In this document: positions 11,735-21,540 of the stretch, one piece after another
Layout of the letters: each line of letters begins with the position of its first letter
How positions within the stretch are numbered: the first letter of the stretch is position 1
Position numbers and translations under genes: made by a program
Assembly: GCF_002531935.1 (NCBI RefSeq)
Contig: NZ_NWSV01000001.1
Span: forward strand, 434,001-498,000
Origin: Rhizobium chutanense
GTDB taxonomy: Bacteria; Pseudomonadota; Alphaproteobacteria; Rhizobiales; Rhizobiaceae
Reading direction: 5' to 3'
DNA length: 64,000 nt
Notes under the pieces: generated by a model
Databases searched by the model: none
The model's input: the letters and a program-made list of their open reading frames with translations, nothing else
What the model was told of the DNA's origin: nothing

Positions 11735-13051
11735 TTTGCCAATACAAAACTCCGAGAAGATCACACCGAGCAACTGCTCGACATCAAACCGCCCGGTAAT
11801 CCTTCCCAAGAACTCGGCGGCTACGCGCAACTGCTCGGTTCGCAATTCGAGGTTCACATCTATTTGCGAAATCGCCGCGTCCAGCGCCAATAAACATTTC
11901 GCTAGCGAATCTTTATGCCGGTTGCGACTCGGGATCGCCATCGACAGACCGCCGAAACGTTCGGCGACAATAGTGCCGATCAACCGGCGCAATTCGGGCA
12001 ATCCGTCACCCGTCGCCGTCGAAATCTGCAGATCATATTGATCCGAGATGATCTCGACGAGATCCTTCTTCGTGCCGACAGTAACATGCGGAGAAGCCTG
12101 GTCCAAGTCGTCGGGGACCACGGGATTTGCCATGTCGACCAGCAGCAGAACAAGGTCGGCATCTCGCAGCGCCACACGCGCGCGACGTACGCCTTCTATC
12201 TCGACCCGGTCATCTGCCTCGCGGAGGCCGGCCGTGTCGTAAAGTTTGATGAGATAACCGTCAATATCGAGATCGACCTGCAAAACATCGCGGGTGGTTC
12301 CAGCGATCTCCGTCACGATCGCCACGTCGCGACGGGTCAGGGCATTCAACAGGCTCGATTTCCCCGCATTCGGCGCCCCGGCGATGACAACCTTGAAACC
12401 ATCCCTGATGATCTCGCCGGCCGAAGCCGCAGCCAAGTGTTCTTCGATTTCGCTGCGAAGCTTTCCCATATCGATCCAGACCATGTCCGACACCGAACCG
12501 GGAACGTCGTCCTCGTCGGGAAAATCAAGCTCCGCCTCGATCAGCGCCCGAGCCCGCGTCAATCGTTCCGCCCACGAATCGTAAATGGCGGAAAGCCCGC
12601 CGGCGCTCTGCTCGATCGCAAGACGCCGCTGCATCTCGGTTTCGGCGCCGATCAAATCCGCCAACCCTTCGACCTCGACGAGATCAAGCTTGCCGTTTTC
12701 AAAAGCCCGACGCGAGAACTCACCCTCGACCGCCATCCGCACACCTGGAACTTCGCCAAGCGCGTGAAACAGTGCCGCCAGCGCCGCCCGGCTGCCGTGA
12801 ATCTGCAATTCGGCGACATCCTCGCCGGTAAACGAATTCGGCGCCGGAAAAAACAGCACCAGGCCATTGTCGATCGGCTGGTTGTTACGAGTCCGAATCG
12901 TTCTGTAGGAAGCGAGGCGGTCTGCCGGCACCGATCCGACAAGCCTGATCAGCAGATCCCGGGTCAACGGGCCGCTGATGCGAACGATCGAGACGCCCGA
13001 GGGCGGCGAGCCGCTCGACAGCGCAAATATGGTATCAGTCAACATGGCCAT
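11732..13051 (-). CDS. mnmE: tRNA modification GTPase MnmE
   Basis: GTPase that with MnmG modifies wobble U34; 439 residues from the chosen ATG. The folate-binding N-terminal domain starts [21 protein letters not shown]. The G domain has [14 protein letters not shown] (G1), EIAGTTRDV (G2) and [10 protein letters not shown] (G3). The protein ends in the obligatory C-terminal FCIGK motif with the catalytic Cys. The start is uncertain: ATGs at 13051 and 13045 are both possible and neither has a strong ribosome site; upstream extension to 13156 would run into the rho terminator and is unlikely. The 3' end overlaps a parS-like site. Confidence 0.95.
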   Translation of the reverse strand: MAMLTDTIFALSSGSPPSGVSIVRISGPLTRDLLIRLVGSVPADRLASYRTIRTRNNQPIDNGLVLFFPAPNSFTGEDVAELQIHGSRAALAALFHALGEVPGVRMAVEGEFSRRAFENGKLDLVEVEGLADLIGAETEMQRRLAIEQSAGGLSAIYDSWAERLTRARALIEAELDFPDEDDVPGSVSDMVWIDMGKLRSEIEEHLAAASAGEIIRDGFKVVIAGAPNAGKSSLLNALTRRDVAIVTEIAGTTRDVLQVDLDIDGYLIKLYDTAGLREADDRVEIEGVRRARVALRDADLVLLLVDMANPVVPDDLDQASPHVTVGTKKDLVEIISDQYDLQISTATGDGLPELRRLIGTIVAERFGGLSMAIPSRNRHKDSLAKCLLALDAAISQIDVNLELRTEQLRVAAEFLGRITGRFDVEQLLGVIFSEFCIGK

Positions 13052-13101
13052 ATCGACAGGTCCGTGGTCGGGATCCGAATCAATCCCTCTCAAATAGAAA
13101 A

Positions 13102-13132
13102 AGCTGGCGACATCGTGACGATGTCGCCAGCT
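13102..13132 (-). terminator. Intrinsic terminator of rho
   Basis: A 14-bp perfect stem (13102-13115 with 13119-13132, loop TGA) is followed on the minus strand by TTTTTCTATTTG. It lies 57 bases after the rho stop and before mnmE, separating the two genes. Confidence 0.9.
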
Positions 13133-13188
13133 GGCATTAACGCATGCCGCCCGCATAGGGGCAGATTCCGGAAGAATCCGGCTAAGGA

Positions 13189-14454
13189 TTAGGTGTTCAT
13201 CGAGTCGAAGAAGTCGGAATTGTTCTTCGTCTGCTTGAGCTTGTCGATCAGGAATTCGATCGCATCCGTCGTGCCCATCGGTGCCAGGATGCGGCGCAGC
13301 ACGAAAATCTTCTGCAGATCCTGGCGTGGAACAAGCAGGTCTTCCTTGCGGGTGCCGGACTTCAGGATGTCCATTGCCGGGAAGATGCGCTTGTCGGCGA
13401 CCTTGCGGTCGAGAACGATTTCCGAGTTGCCGGTACCTTTGAACTCTTCGAAGATGACTTCGTCCATGCGGCTGCCGGTATCGATCAGCGCCGTGGCGAT
13501 GATCGTCAGTGAGCCGCCTTCCTCGATATTACGCGCGGCGCCGAAGAAGCGCTTCGGCCGCTGCAGGGCATTGGCATCGACACCGCCCGTCAGGACCTTG
13601 CCGGAAGAGGGAACGACGGTGTTGTAGGCGCGGCCGAGGCGAGTGATCGAATCGAGCAGGATGACGACATCGCGCCCATGCTCGACCAGGCGTTTCGCCT
13701 TTTCGATGACCATTTCCGCCACCTGGACGTGGCGCACCGCCGGCTCGTCGAAGGTCGACGAGATGACTTCGCCCCGCACGGAGCGCTGCATGTCGGTCAC
13801 TTCTTCAGGGCGTTCGTCGATCAGCAGGACGATGAGATAGCATTCCGGATGGTTTGCCGTGATCGAATGCGCGATATTCTGCAGCAGCACGGTCTTACCG
13901 GTACGCGGCGGTGCGACGATCAATCCTCGCTGGCCCTTGCCGAGCGGCGCCACCAGATCGATCACCCGCGGCGACAGATCCTTGGAGGTGGGAATATCGA
14001 GTTCCATCTTGAAACGCTCGTTCGGATAGAGCGGCGTCAGATTGTCGAAGTGAACCTTATGACGGATCTTTTCCGGATCGTCGAAATTGATGGTGTTGAC
14101 CTTGAGCAGCGCAAAATAACGCTCGCCTTCCTTCGGTCCGCGGATCGGTCCCTCGACCGTGTCGCCGGTCTTCAGAGAGAAACGGCGAATCTGCGACGGG
14201 GAGATATAAATATCGTCGGGACCCGGCAGATAATTTGCGTTGGCGGAGCGCAGGAAGCCAAATCCGTCCTGCAGCACCTCGACGACGCCTTCGCCGATAA
14301 TCTCGACATCCTGGCTGGCGAGCATCTTGAGGATGGCAAACATCAGCTCCTGCTTGCGCATCGTGCTGGCATTCTCGACCTCGAGCGATTCGGCGAAAGC
14401 CAGAAGATCCGTCGGGGATTTGCTCTTAAGTTCCTGAAGCTTCATTTCAGCCAT
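13189..14454 (-). CDS. rho: Transcription termination factor Rho
   Basis: Hexameric RNA-dependent ATPase/helicase that ends transcription; 421 residues. It has the N-terminal Rho-N helical domain, the RNA-binding cold-shock-like domain ([15 protein letters not shown], about 57-70), Walker A APPRTGKT (181-188), where many bacteria have APPKAGKT, Walker [17 protein letters not shown] and the R-loop. The ATG at 14454 ([10 protein letters not shown]) is the usual start; a TTG 24 bases upstream is in frame. It has a long leader (14455-14652) ahead of it and its own terminator. Confidence 0.97.
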   Translation of the reverse strand: MAEMKLQELKSKSPTDLLAFAESLEVENASTMRKQELMFAILKMLASQDVEIIGEGVVEVLQDGFGFLRSANANYLPGPDDIYISPSQIRRFSLKTGDTVEGPIRGPKEGERYFALLKVNTINFDDPEKIRHKVHFDNLTPLYPNERFKMELDIPTSKDLSPRVIDLVAPLGKGQRGLIVAPPRTGKTVLLQNIAHSITANHPECYLIVLLIDERPEEVTDMQRSVRGEVISSTFDEPAVRHVQVAEMVIEKAKRLVEHGRDVVILLDSITRLGRAYNTVVPSSGKVLTGGVDANALQRPKRFFGAARNIEEGGSLTIIATALIDTGSRMDEVIFEEFKGTGNSEIVLDRKVADKRIFPAMDILKSGTRKEDLLVPRQDLQKIFVLRRILAPMGTTDAIEFLIDKLKQTKNNSDFFDSMNT

Positions 14455-14652
14455 GAAGTGACCAATACTCTTTTTCAATTTCGAAGGGGAAAGGCGATGT
14501 TGGGTCGTATTCGGTACTGCGAAGGGCTCGCAGACGACTGAACTCTACACACATGCCACGTAGATGAGATGCGCGGAAAATAGCGACTCGTGATCGCGCC
14601 CGCAAGAGGGCTGCTTAAAATGAAGCAAATTTAACCTGAGGGCGATTTTGCC
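14455..14652 (-). other. rho leader / rho-hemJ intergenic region
   Basis: 198 bases without a convincing gene, between the hemJ stop and the rho start, both on the minus strand. It should contain the rho promoter and a long 5' leader; rho is often autoregulated through its leader in other bacteria. I see no strong hairpin with a T-run and no clear -35/-10 pair. Confidence 0.4.
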
Positions 14653-15189
14653 TCAGAACGGCTTCACCACGACGAGGATCACGATGAGGATCATCAGCAA
14701 TGTCGGCGCCTCGTTCATGAACCGCCAATACCGTGCGGAACGGCGATTTTCATCCCGCTCGAAGGCGCTGACGGCACGGCGGAAAAACAGATGAACGCCC
14801 GTCAACAGCACGACGAGACCGATCTTCGCATGCAGCCAGCCGCCCTGGAATCCATAGACCGACCAGGCAAGATAGAGACCGAAAATCCAGGTCAGCATCA
14901 TTGCCGGCGTCATGATGATTCGAAGCAGCCGACGCTCCATCACCTTGAACGTTTCCGATTGCACCGACCCCGGTTCGGCATCGGTATGGTAGATGAACAG
15001 CCGCGGCATGTAGAACAACCCGGCCATCCAGGAAATGACCGCAATGATGTGCAGCGCCTTGATCCAGAGATAGAGATTGTCAGGGTTCCAGGCAAAAAGC
15101 CCGACCGCCATCAGCGTGAAGAAGGCCAGGGCCAAATGGGCTCGACGCCGGGCGTAGGCGCCGGGTCTCCGGTCCGTCTGCCGTTCCAT
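14653..15189 (-). CDS. hemJ: Protoporphyrinogen IX oxidase HemJ
   Basis: Membrane haem-biosynthesis enzyme oxidising protoporphyrinogen IX to protoporphyrin IX; 178 residues. Four hydrophobic segments are visible, beginning AHLALAFFTLMAVGLFAW, YLWIKALHIIAVISWMAGLFYM, IMTPAMMLTWIFGLYLAW and KIGLVVLLTGVHLFF, with a fifth at the C-terminus. The conserved His in KALHIIAVISWMAGLFYMPRLF fits the HemJ haem ligand. The ATG at 15189 lies two bases after the hemE stop; a GTG at 15195 overlapping that stop is the alternative. It forms a hemE-hemJ operon. Confidence 0.92.
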   Translation of the reverse strand: MERQTDRRPGAYARRRAHLALAFFTLMAVGLFAWNPDNLYLWIKALHIIAVISWMAGLFYMPRLFIYHTDAEPGSVQSETFKVMERRLLRIIMTPAMMLTWIFGLYLAWSVYGFQGGWLHAKIGLVVLLTGVHLFFRRAVSAFERDENRRSARYWRFMNEAPTLLMILIVILVVVKPF

Positions 15190-15191
15190 CG

Positions 15192-16235
15192 TCACGCCCC
15201 GTCTCGCATCTGCCCTCGCACGCGCTCGACCAGCAGGCGCACATGTTCGGGATCGGCCTGCGGCGTGATGCCGTGACCGAGATTGAAGATCAGCGGCCCA
15301 TGGCCGAGATGCTGCAGAATATCGTCGATACCCTCCTCCAGCGCCCGGCCGCCGGCAACGACGCGCATCGGATCGAGATTGCCTTGGACCGGACCATCCT
15401 TCTGAAGCTCCACGGCGAAAGCCAGCGGCACCGACCAGTCGAGACCGATCGCATCCGCGCCGGTCTTCTGGCGGTAGGATTTCAGCTGGTAACCGGCGCC
15501 CTTGGCAAAGGCGATGATGCGCGCCTGCGGCCGCCGCGATTTGACCGAAGCGATCATTCGCGCCACCGGTTTGATGGCGAACGCCTCGAATTCCTTCTCG
15601 CCGAGAACCCCGGCCCAGGAATCGAAAATCTGCACGGCATCGGCGCCGGCATCGATCTGCGCGACGAGATAATCGGCCGAGACGTCGGCCAGCAGCATCA
15701 GGAGATGCTCGAAGGCCTGGGGATACTTGTAGGCGAAGAGGCGCGCAGGCGCCTGGTCCGGCGTGCCATGACCGGCAATCATATAGGTCGCAACCGTCCA
15801 GGGCGCGCCACAGAAGCCGAGCAGCGTCGTTTCACCAGGCAACGCCTCACGCAATCGCCGCACCGTCTCCATAACCGGCCTGAGATAATCGATAACCTCT
15901 TCGCCATTCAACCTGCCGATGCCGGCTTCATCGATTGGATCCATCTCAGGACCGTGGCCCTCGGTAAACCGAACATTGCGTTTCAACGCGTCGGGGATGA
16001 CCAGGATATCGGAAAACAGAATGGCCGCATCGAAGCCGTAGCGGCGGATCGGCTGCAATGTCACTTCGACGGCATGATCGGGCGTGTAGCAGAGATCGAG
16101 GAAACTTCCGGCCTTGGCCCGCGTCTCCCGATATTCCGGGAGGTAGCGTCCCGCCTGTCTCATCAGCCAGAGAGGAGGAGGGGAGAGGCTTTCGCCATCC
16201 AGAACCCTCATGATCTTTCGGCGCGTTTCGCTCAA
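15192..16235 (-). CDS. hemE: Uroporphyrinogen decarboxylase
   Basis: Cytosolic enzyme that decarboxylates uroporphyrinogen III to coproporphyrinogen III; 347 residues. The signature [12 protein letters not shown] (25-36) and [14 protein letters not shown] are present, as is the catalytic Asp region [15 protein letters not shown]. The start is a TTG at 16235 with GGGAAGAAG upstream; an ATG at 16211 would cut the N-terminus to MRVLDGES. hemE marks the left edge of the chromosomal origin in alphaproteobacteria and is transcribed away from it. Confidence 0.97.
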   Translation of the reverse strand: MSETRRKIMRVLDGESLSPPPLWLMRQAGRYLPEYRETRAKAGSFLDLCYTPDHAVEVTLQPIRRYGFDAAILFSDILVIPDALKRNVRFTEGHGPEMDPIDEAGIGRLNGEEVIDYLRPVMETVRRLREALPGETTLLGFCGAPWTVATYMIAGHGTPDQAPARLFAYKYPQAFEHLLMLLADVSADYLVAQIDAGADAVQIFDSWAGVLGEKEFEAFAIKPVARMIASVKSRRPQARIIAFAKGAGYQLKSYRQKTGADAIGLDWSVPLAFAVELQKDGPVQGNLDPMRVVAGGRALEEGIDDILQHLGHGPLIFNLGHGITPQADPEHVRLLVERVRGQMRDGA

Positions 16236-16247
16236 GCGCTTCTTCCC

Positions 16248-16290
16248 TATAAAAAATCAAAGATATTTTAAAAGGTTTCTATTTCTTAGA
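16248..16290. other. AT-rich candidate DNA-unwinding element
   Basis: A run of A/T-rich sequence with only a few G or C bases in an otherwise GC-rich window, at the hemE side of the origin gap and about 160 bases from the first DnaA box. Confidence 0.6.
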
Positions 16291-16454
16291 GTCGGTGTCT
16301 ATCAAGGATTAAAATCCATCCACCGCCGATGCCATTTGTCGCGTGCCGACAAGAAACATCGCAGCGATTTTCCCAGTTCCGCCGAAACTCCGGGGAGAAG
16401 CTGAATCTGAAAATGATTCCAAATCCTTCCGGGCAGCCGATTTTTGCCGGTGCT

Positions 16455-16463
16455 TGTGGATAA
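16455..16463 (-). promoter_or_regulatory. DnaA box (exact)
   Basis: TGTGGATAA on the plus strand, that is TTATCCACA on the minus strand, identical to the strong DnaA-box consensus. Confidence 0.85.
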
Positions 16464-16501
16464 GCTGTGGACCTGCTCCGGCAAACTCTACCTGTTCCCC
16501 G

Positions 16502-16510
16502 TCATCCACA
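16502..16510 (+). promoter_or_regulatory. DnaA box (one mismatch)
   Basis: TCATCCACA, 8 of 9 to TTATCCACA and in opposite orientation to its two neighbours. Confidence 0.6.
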
Positions 16511-16543
16511 GCGCCCGCTGAAACCGATCTGGAAAATTCGAAT

Positions 16544-16552
16544 TGTGGATAA
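16544..16552 (-). promoter_or_regulatory. DnaA box (exact)
   Basis: TGTGGATAA again, 89 bases from the first exact box and 86 bases before the ppsR start. Confidence 0.85.
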
Positions 16553-16637
16553 GGCGGCATGTTTTCCCTTGCCCGAGACCGCCTCGCCGCCGTAGCTCTG
16601 TTTCATCCAGTCTTTTCAACAGGCAGCGGAAAATAGC

Positions 16638-17459
16638 GTGGAGAACAGAACGAACTTCTTTCATCTGCATCTGATTTCTGACTCAACCGGAGAGACTCTG
16701 ATCTCTGCCGGCCGCGCCGCATCGGCACAGTTCCGATCGGCCCAGCCGATCGAACATGTCTATCCGCTGATCCGCAACCGCAAACAGCTGCTGCCGGTTC
16801 TGCAGGCGATCGACGATGCACCGGGCATCGTGCTCTATACGATCGTCGACCGGGAGCTTGCGAGCCTGATCGACGAGCGCTGCGTCGAGATGGGCGTGGC
16901 CTCGGTGAATGTGCTGGAGCCGGTCATGAATGCCTTCCAGATCTATCTCGGCGCCCCGTCGCGCCGCCGGGTCGGCGCCCAGCATGTAATGAATGCCGGC
17001 TATTTCGCGCGGATCGAAGCGCTGAATTTCACCATGGATCACGACGACGGTCAGATGCCGGACGATTACAATGATGCCGATGTCGTCATCATCGGCATCA
17101 GCCGCACGTCGAAAACACCGACCAGCATCTACCTCGCCAACCGCGGCATCAAGACGGCAAACATTCCGATCGTCTATGGCGTGCCGTTGCCGGAGAGCCT
17201 GTTCATCGCGACGAAACCGTTGATCGTCTGCCTGATCGCCACCACCGATCGCATTTCCCAGGTGCGGGAAAACCGGGTGCTCGGGGCGACGCAGGGTTTT
17301 GATCGCGAACATTATACCGACCGCGCCGCGATCTCCGAGGAGCTGAAATATGCCCGCTCGCTTTGCGCCCGCCACAACTGGCCGCTGATCGACGTTACCC
17401 GCCGCTCAATCGAGGAAACCGCCGCGGCCATCGTTGCCCTGCGCCCGAAGCTGCGCTAA
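16638..17459 (+). CDS. ppsR: Pyruvate, phosphate dikinase regulatory protein (DUF299)
   Basis: Bifunctional ADP-dependent kinase / Pi-dependent pyrophosphorylase that switches PPDK or PEP synthase off and on; 273 residues. The family P-loop GISRTSKT (153-160) and the opening [15 protein letters not shown] are diagnostic. The start is a GTG at 16638. It flanks the origin on the right, the conserved position in alphaproteobacteria (RP001-type gene). It controls the PEP/pyruvate node, as do pckA and the PTS genes further right. Confidence 0.94.
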   Translation: MENRTNFFHLHLISDSTGETLISAGRAASAQFRSAQPIEHVYPLIRNRKQLLPVLQAIDDAPGIVLYTIVDRELASLIDERCVEMGVASVNVLEPVMNAFQIYLGAPSRRRVGAQHVMNAGYFARIEALNFTMDHDDGQMPDDYNDADVVIIGISRTSKTPTSIYLANRGIKTANIPIVYGVPLPESLFIATKPLIVCLIATTDRISQVRENRVLGATQGFDREHYTDRAAISEELKYARSLCARHNWPLIDVTRRSIEETAAAIVALRPKLR

Positions 17460-17490
17460 GCGCTGACCGAACCGGCACCCCGAGGAATTC

Positions 17491-18090
17491 ATGATACCCA
17501 AACTCATCCTTGCATCATCGAGCCCCTTTCGGCGGATGCTGATGGAAAATGCCGGCCTATCCTTCGAGGCGCATGCCGCCAACATCGATGAAAGAGCGGT
17601 CGAAGCCCCATTGGAAAAAGCCGGGGCAACGCCGGATGCCGTCGCTCTCGTCCTCGCCAAGGCCAAGGCCGAGGAGGTCAGCAGCCGTTTTCCGGACAGC
17701 CTGGTGATCGGTTCGGATCAGACGATGTCGCTTGGCGACCGCGTCTTCCACAAGCCGAAGGACATGGCCGATGCGGCGAGCCACCTGCAAGCCCTTTCGG
17801 GAACGACCCACCGGTTGAACAGCGCCGTCGCGATCGTCAGCAATGGCGTGGTTCTGTGGCAGCATCTCGCCCATGCCGAGCTGACGATGCGGCCGCTGAC
17901 GGCGGAGTTCATCGCCAGGCATCTGGCGCGCGTCGGCGACAGGGCGCTTTCCAGCGTCGGCGCCTATCAGTTGGAGGGGGAGGGCATTCAGCTTTTCGAG
18001 AAAATCGAAGGTGACTATTTCACCATTCTCGGCCTGCCGATGCTGCCGCTCCTAAAAAAATTGCGAGATCTCGGAGCGATCGATGGGTGA
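17491..18090 (+). CDS. maf: Maf-family nucleotide pyrophosphatase
   Basis: House-cleaning nucleoside-triphosphate pyrophosphatase acting on modified or non-canonical nucleotides; 199 residues. The N-terminal [14 protein letters not shown] is the family signature, GSDQTMSL carries the catalytic Asp, and [11 protein letters not shown] is the second family motif. It overlaps aroE by 8 bases, which suggests translational coupling. Which Maf subgroup (dTTP/UTP or m7GTP) is not certain; SDQTM suggests the m7GTP (YceF-like) side. Confidence 0.9.
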   Translation: MIPKLILASSSPFRRMLMENAGLSFEAHAANIDERAVEAPLEKAGATPDAVALVLAKAKAEEVSSRFPDSLVIGSDQTMSLGDRVFHKPKDMADAASHLQALSGTTHRLNSAVAIVSNGVVLWQHLAHAELTMRPLTAEFIARHLARVGDRALSSVGAYQLEGEGIQLFEKIEGDYFTILGLPMLPLLKKLRDLGAIDG

Positions 18091-18940
18091 TTCACGTGAA
18101 ACATTCGGGCCGAAGGCGTTTGTCACGGGCTATCCGATCAAGCATTCGCGCTCGCCGTTGATCCATGGATATTGGTTGAAGACGCTTGGCCTGCCGGGCA
18201 GCTACCGCGCCCATGAAGTCGCACCCGAAGCCTTTGCCGATTTCATTGCCGCGCTGAAAGACGGCAGCTCCGGCTTCGTCGGCGGCAATGTCACCATTCC
18301 CCACAAGGAACTCGCCTTCAGGCTGGCCGATCAGCCGGATGCATTGTCGCACGAACTCGGCGCTTCGAACACGCTCTGGCTCGAGGATGGCGTCCTGCAT
18401 GCGACGAACACCGACGGTCGCGGCTTCGTTGCCAATCTCGACGAACGCCATCCGGGCTGGGACCGGCATGAGACGGCGGTCGTCTTCGGCGCCGGCGGTG
18501 CCAGCCGGGCGATTATCCAGGCGGTCCGCGATCGCGGTTTCAGACAGATCCACGTCGTCAATCGCACCGTCGAACGGGCGCGTGAACTGGCGGATCGCTT
18601 TGGCCCGAAAGTTCAGGCCCACCCGGCCGGCGCACTGGCCGAAGTCATGAAAGGCGCCGGTCTCTTCATCAATACGACCTCGCTCGGCATGGACGGCGAG
18701 GCCGCACCCCATCTCGATTTCACGCCGCTTGCAGCCGACGCCGTCGTCACCGATATCGTCTATGTCCCCCTGAAGACGCCGATCCTGGCGCAGGCGGAAG
18801 AGCAGGGATTTCCGATTGTCGATGGTCTCGGCATGCTTCTGCATCAGGCCGTGCCGGGCTTCGAGAAATGGTTCGGCCGGCGTCCGGTCGTCGACGCGGC
18901 ACTGCGCGGGCTGATCATCGCCGATATGGAAGCGCACTGA
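18083..18940 (+). CDS. aroE: Shikimate dehydrogenase
   Basis: NADPH-dependent reduction of 3-dehydroshikimate to shikimate in aromatic amino-acid synthesis; 285 residues. [19 protein letters not shown] (13-31) and GNVTIPHKE, with the catalytic Lys, mark the substrate domain; [16 protein letters not shown] is the dinucleotide site. A 15/16 parS-like site lies in codons 2-7 (G-D-S-R-E-T). The stop overlaps the coaE start (TGATG). Confidence 0.96.
   Translation: MGDSRETFGPKAFVTGYPIKHSRSPLIHGYWLKTLGLPGSYRAHEVAPEAFADFIAALKDGSSGFVGGNVTIPHKELAFRLADQPDALSHELGASNTLWLEDGVLHATNTDGRGFVANLDERHPGWDRHETAVVFGAGGASRAIIQAVRDRGFRQIHVVNRTVERARELADRFGPKVQAHPAGALAEVMKGAGLFINTTSLGMDGEAAPHLDFTPLAADAVVTDIVYVPLKTPILAQAEEQGFPIVDGLGMLLHQAVPGFEKWFGRRPVVDAALRGLIIADMEAH
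18088..18103. promoter_or_regulatory. parS: parS-like site (15/16)
   Basis: TGATTCACGTGAAACA differs from canonical parS only at position 3. It is embedded in the 5' end of aroE, where it encodes Asp-Ser-Arg-Glu-Thr, and lies about 1.5 kb right of the origin. Confidence 0.75.
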
Positions 18941-19551
18941 TGCTGACGATCGGCCTGACCGGCTCCATCGCCATGGGAAAATCGACGGCGGCAAAGCTCT
19001 TCGCCGAGGCCGGAATCCCGTTGAACGATTCCGATGCCGTGGTCCATGATCTCTATACCGGCGAAGCCGCACCCCTGGTGGATGCCGCGTTTCCCGGCAC
19101 GATGAAGGACGGAGCGGTCGACCGGCATGAACTCGGCCGCCAGCTTGCCCTCGATCCGGACGGCTTCAAACGACTGGAAGCGATCGTCCATCCGCTGGTT
19201 CGCAAACGCGAGGCGGAATTTCTGGCGCGACAGCGCGCCGCCGGCGCCGAGATGGTATTGCTCGATATTCCCTTGCTCTTCGAGACCGGGGCTGAAGAAA
19301 GAGTGGATGTCATCGTCGTCGTCAGCGCCGATCCACAGATTCAGCGCCAGAGGGTGCTTGCGCGGCCAGGCATGACCGAGGAAAAATTCGAGATGATTCT
19401 CGCCCGTCAGACACCGGACGCCGAAAAGCGCCGCCGCGCCGATTATCTGATCGATACCAGCCAGAAGATCGCGGTCACGAAAAAACGGGTGCTCGCGATC
19501 GTCGCCGACCTGAAAATGCGGATTGCCAAGGGAGATTTCCGGAATGCGTGA
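18940..19551 (+). CDS. coaE: Dephospho-CoA kinase
   Basis: Last step of CoA synthesis, ATP-dependent phosphorylation of dephospho-CoA; 203 residues. The P-loop GSIAMGKS (8-15) sits at the very N-terminus, with the LID-type RQRVLARPGMTEEKFEMILARQ later. The ATG at 18940 overlaps the aroE stop by one base, which fixes the start. Part of ppsR-maf-aroE-coaE-dnaQ. The first CoA step, coaA, is near the far end of this window. Confidence 0.95.
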   Translation: MLTIGLTGSIAMGKSTAAKLFAEAGIPLNDSDAVVHDLYTGEAAPLVDAAFPGTMKDGAVDRHELGRQLALDPDGFKRLEAIVHPLVRKREAEFLARQRAAGAEMVLLDIPLLFETGAEERVDVIVVVSADPQIQRQRVLARPGMTEEKFEMILARQTPDAEKRRRADYLIDTSQKIAVTKKRVLAIVADLKMRIAKGDFRNA

Positions 19552-20269
19552 GATCATCTTCGATACGGAAACCACCGGCCTCGACAACCGCGCCGACCGC
19601 ATCATCGAAATCGGCGGCATCGAGCTGTTCAATCATTTTCCGACCGGCAACGTGATCCATATCTTCATCAATCCCGGAGATCAGAAGGTTCATCCCGATG
19701 CGCTCGCGGTGCACGGCATCACCGACGAGTTCCTGAAGGACAAGAAGCCTTTCGCGGAGGTCGCCGAAGAAATCCTTGCTTTCTTCGGCGATGCCAAGTG
19801 GATCGCCCACAACGCCACCTTCGATATGGGCTTCATCAACGCCGAATTGGCGCGCATCGGTCTGCCGCCGATCCTGCCGGAAAGGGTGGTCGATACCCTG
19901 TCGATGGCACGGCGCAAACATCCGATGGGGCCGAATTCGCTCGACGCTCTCTGCCGGCGTTACGGCATCGACAATTCGCACCGCACCAAACACGGCGCAC
20001 TGCTCGACTCCGAATTGCTTGCCGAAGTCTATATCGAGATGATCGGTGGCAGGCAGGCAGCCTTCGGCCTGAGCACCGCCACGTCAGGCCAGAACGGTCG
20101 CGGCGATGCGGCCGAGGAAGACGATGTGGTGATTGCATCCGTGCTCGAGCGGCCTCGCCCGCTTGCCCCGCGCCTCAGCCAGTCGGAGGCGCAGGCGCAT
20201 GAAGCGCTCGTCGCCAAGCTCGGAGAAAAAGGCATCTGGGCCAAATACGGCAGCCCTGCTGCACAATAG
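19544..20269 (+). CDS. dnaQ: DNA polymerase III epsilon subunit (proofreading exonuclease)
   Basis: 3'-5' exonuclease subunit of the replicative polymerase; 241 residues. It shows the DEDDh motifs: FDTETTGL with Asp7 and Glu9, HNATFDMGFIN, and HGALLDSELLAEVY with the catalytic His and last Asp. The ATG at 19544 overlaps the coaE end by eight bases. The C-terminal tail (RPLAPRLSQSEAQAHEALVAKLGEKGIWAKYG) resembles the alphaproteobacterial polymerase-contact tail. Confidence 0.96.
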   Translation: MREIIFDTETTGLDNRADRIIEIGGIELFNHFPTGNVIHIFINPGDQKVHPDALAVHGITDEFLKDKKPFAEVAEEILAFFGDAKWIAHNATFDMGFINAELARIGLPPILPERVVDTLSMARRKHPMGPNSLDALCRRYGIDNSHRTKHGALLDSELLAEVYIEMIGGRQAAFGLSTATSGQNGRGDAAEEDDVVIASVLERPRPLAPRLSQSEAQAHEALVAKLGEKGIWAKYGSPAAQ

Positions 20270-20272
20270 AAA

Positions 20273-20295
20273 ATGCCCGGGACCAGCCCGGGCAT
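20273..20295. terminator. Terminator hairpin between dnaQ and secB
   Basis: ATGCCCGGG (20273-20281) pairs with CCCGGGCAT (20287-20295). On the minus strand it is followed by TTTCTATTG, so it best terminates secB; for dnaQ it has no T-run. Confidence 0.65.
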
Positions 20296-20321
20296 CCGTA
20301 TCTCGAAACCCAAAAATTGGA

Positions 20322-20804
20322 TCAGTTCGGAACGGCCTCGACCTTGGCGCGGGCCTGTTCTTCGGCAACGCGCTGGGCGAACATCTGCGTGAAGTCGATC
20401 GGATCGATCATCAGCGGCGGGAAACCGCCGTTGCGGGTGACGTCGGCGATGATCTGACGCGCGAAGGGGAAGAGCATGCGCGGGCACTCGATAAAGAGAA
20501 CCGGCAGCATGTGTTCCTGCGGGAAGCCGGCAACGCGGAAGACACCGCCATAGACGAGCTCGGTATGGAAGACCGTTTTGTCGCCATCCTTGGCTTCGGC
20601 ATTCAGCGACAGCACGACATCGAAATCCGTATCCGAAAGCGGGTTGGCGTTGACATTCACATTGATGTTGATCGTCGGCGCCTTGTCGCGGGCCTGCAGC
20701 GAGCGCGGCGCACCCGGATTTTCGAAGGAGAGGTCCTTGGTATATTGCGCAAGGATCGAAAGGGTGGGGCTGGTCGCACCGTTGCTGTTGTTTTCGTCTG
20801 CCAT
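20322..20804 (-). CDS. secB: Protein-export chaperone SecB
   Basis: Tetrameric cytosolic chaperone that hands unfolded precursors to SecA; 160 residues. It has the family segments [18 protein letters not shown] and [25 protein letters not shown]. The ATG at 20804 (MADENNSNG) has GAGG upstream within TTTCC-rich sequence. It is convergent with dnaQ and lies 101 bases downstream of fxsA, which is on the same strand. Confidence 0.95.
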   Translation of the reverse strand: MADENNSNGATSPTLSILAQYTKDLSFENPGAPRSLQARDKAPTININVNVNANPLSDTDFDVVLSLNAEAKDGDKTVFHTELVYGGVFRVAGFPQEHMLPVLFIECPRMLFPFARQIIADVTRNGGFPPLMIDPIDFTQMFAQRVAEEQARAKVEAVPN

Positions 20805-20905
20805 TGGCTTTTCCTCGAGGGGCATGGGAATGGTGCCGCCATCTAACATTTCAGGGAAGGGCTTACAACCCTGGGCGCTTGGCACGGCTGATCGGTCGAA
20901 GCGCC

Positions 20906-21409
20906 TCAATCGCCGAGATGTTTGCCCGACCACGGCGAGTTGCGATCCGGCTCCCTATGATAGTCCTCATCGTCGAGATCGACCACCTTCGAGTTTGGCT
21001 TGCGGTCGCGGAAATCGGATTGCCCGGCGGAAAATCCGCTCTTGGCATTGACGACGACAAAGCGTTTGGCGACCGCCTGCCAGACGAGATCGCGCACCGG
21101 CGGAATGAGAATGAGGATGGCGATGATATCGGTGAGGAAGCCGGGAATGATCAGCAGCAGCGAGGCGATGACGTTCATCGCAGGCCGCAACAGGTCGCGG
21201 CCCGGCATCACCCCGTTTCGTCCTTCGCTCGACATGCGGCGCAAAATACCGATGCCCTGCCGGCGCAGCAGAACCACACCCAGAACGAAGCCCAGCATGA
21301 CAAGCGCCAGCGTCAGCCACAATCCGATGGCCCGGCCGACGACGACGAAACCGGCAATTTCGGCGAGTGGCAACAGCAGAACGAAAGCCGGCAGGATCGA
21401 AAAACGCAT
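20906..21409 (-). CDS. fxsA: FxsA-like membrane protein
   Basis: A 167-residue inner-membrane protein of the FxsA family. The first three hydrophobic segments ([34 protein letters not shown] and [27 protein letters not shown]) match the family, and the cytoplasmic tail is acidic and variable. FxsA of E. coli eases phage-T7 exclusion by F; its ordinary role is unknown. It is divergent from the Tim44-like gene, with a 131-base gap. Confidence 0.9.
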   Translation of the reverse strand: MRFSILPAFVLLLPLAEIAGFVVVGRAIGLWLTLALVMLGFVLGVVLLRRQGIGILRRMSSEGRNGVMPGRDLLRPAMNVIASLLLIIPGFLTDIIAILILIPPVRDLVWQAVAKRFVVVNAKSGFSAGQSDFRDRKPNSKVVDLDDEDYHREPDRNSPWSGKHLGD

Positions 21410-21540
21410 GGTCTGATGTCCCGGGCTTGCCGGTCTCCTCTTGGAGGCTGGCGAAGATGCCAGCCATCATTTGAATCATCTGTATAGGCAGACTATATGG
21501 GAGTACAAATCAGAGATGTTAACGGCGGCTGCGATACGAT

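Larger units (their letters stand above)
16236..16637. other. oriC: Chromosomal replication origin (oriC)
   Basis: A 402-base gap between hemE and ppsR, the same place as the Caulobacter origin. It has an AT-rich segment near hemE (about 16248-16290), two exact DnaA boxes TGTGGATAA (16455-16463 and 16544-16552), a one-mismatch box TCATCCACA (16502-16510) and a partial TGTGGA at 16466. Three GANTC sites, the CcrM methylation target, lie at 16289, 16403 and 16415. Genes on both sides (hemE leftward, ppsR rightward) are read away from it. No open frame here looks like a gene. Confidence 0.88.
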
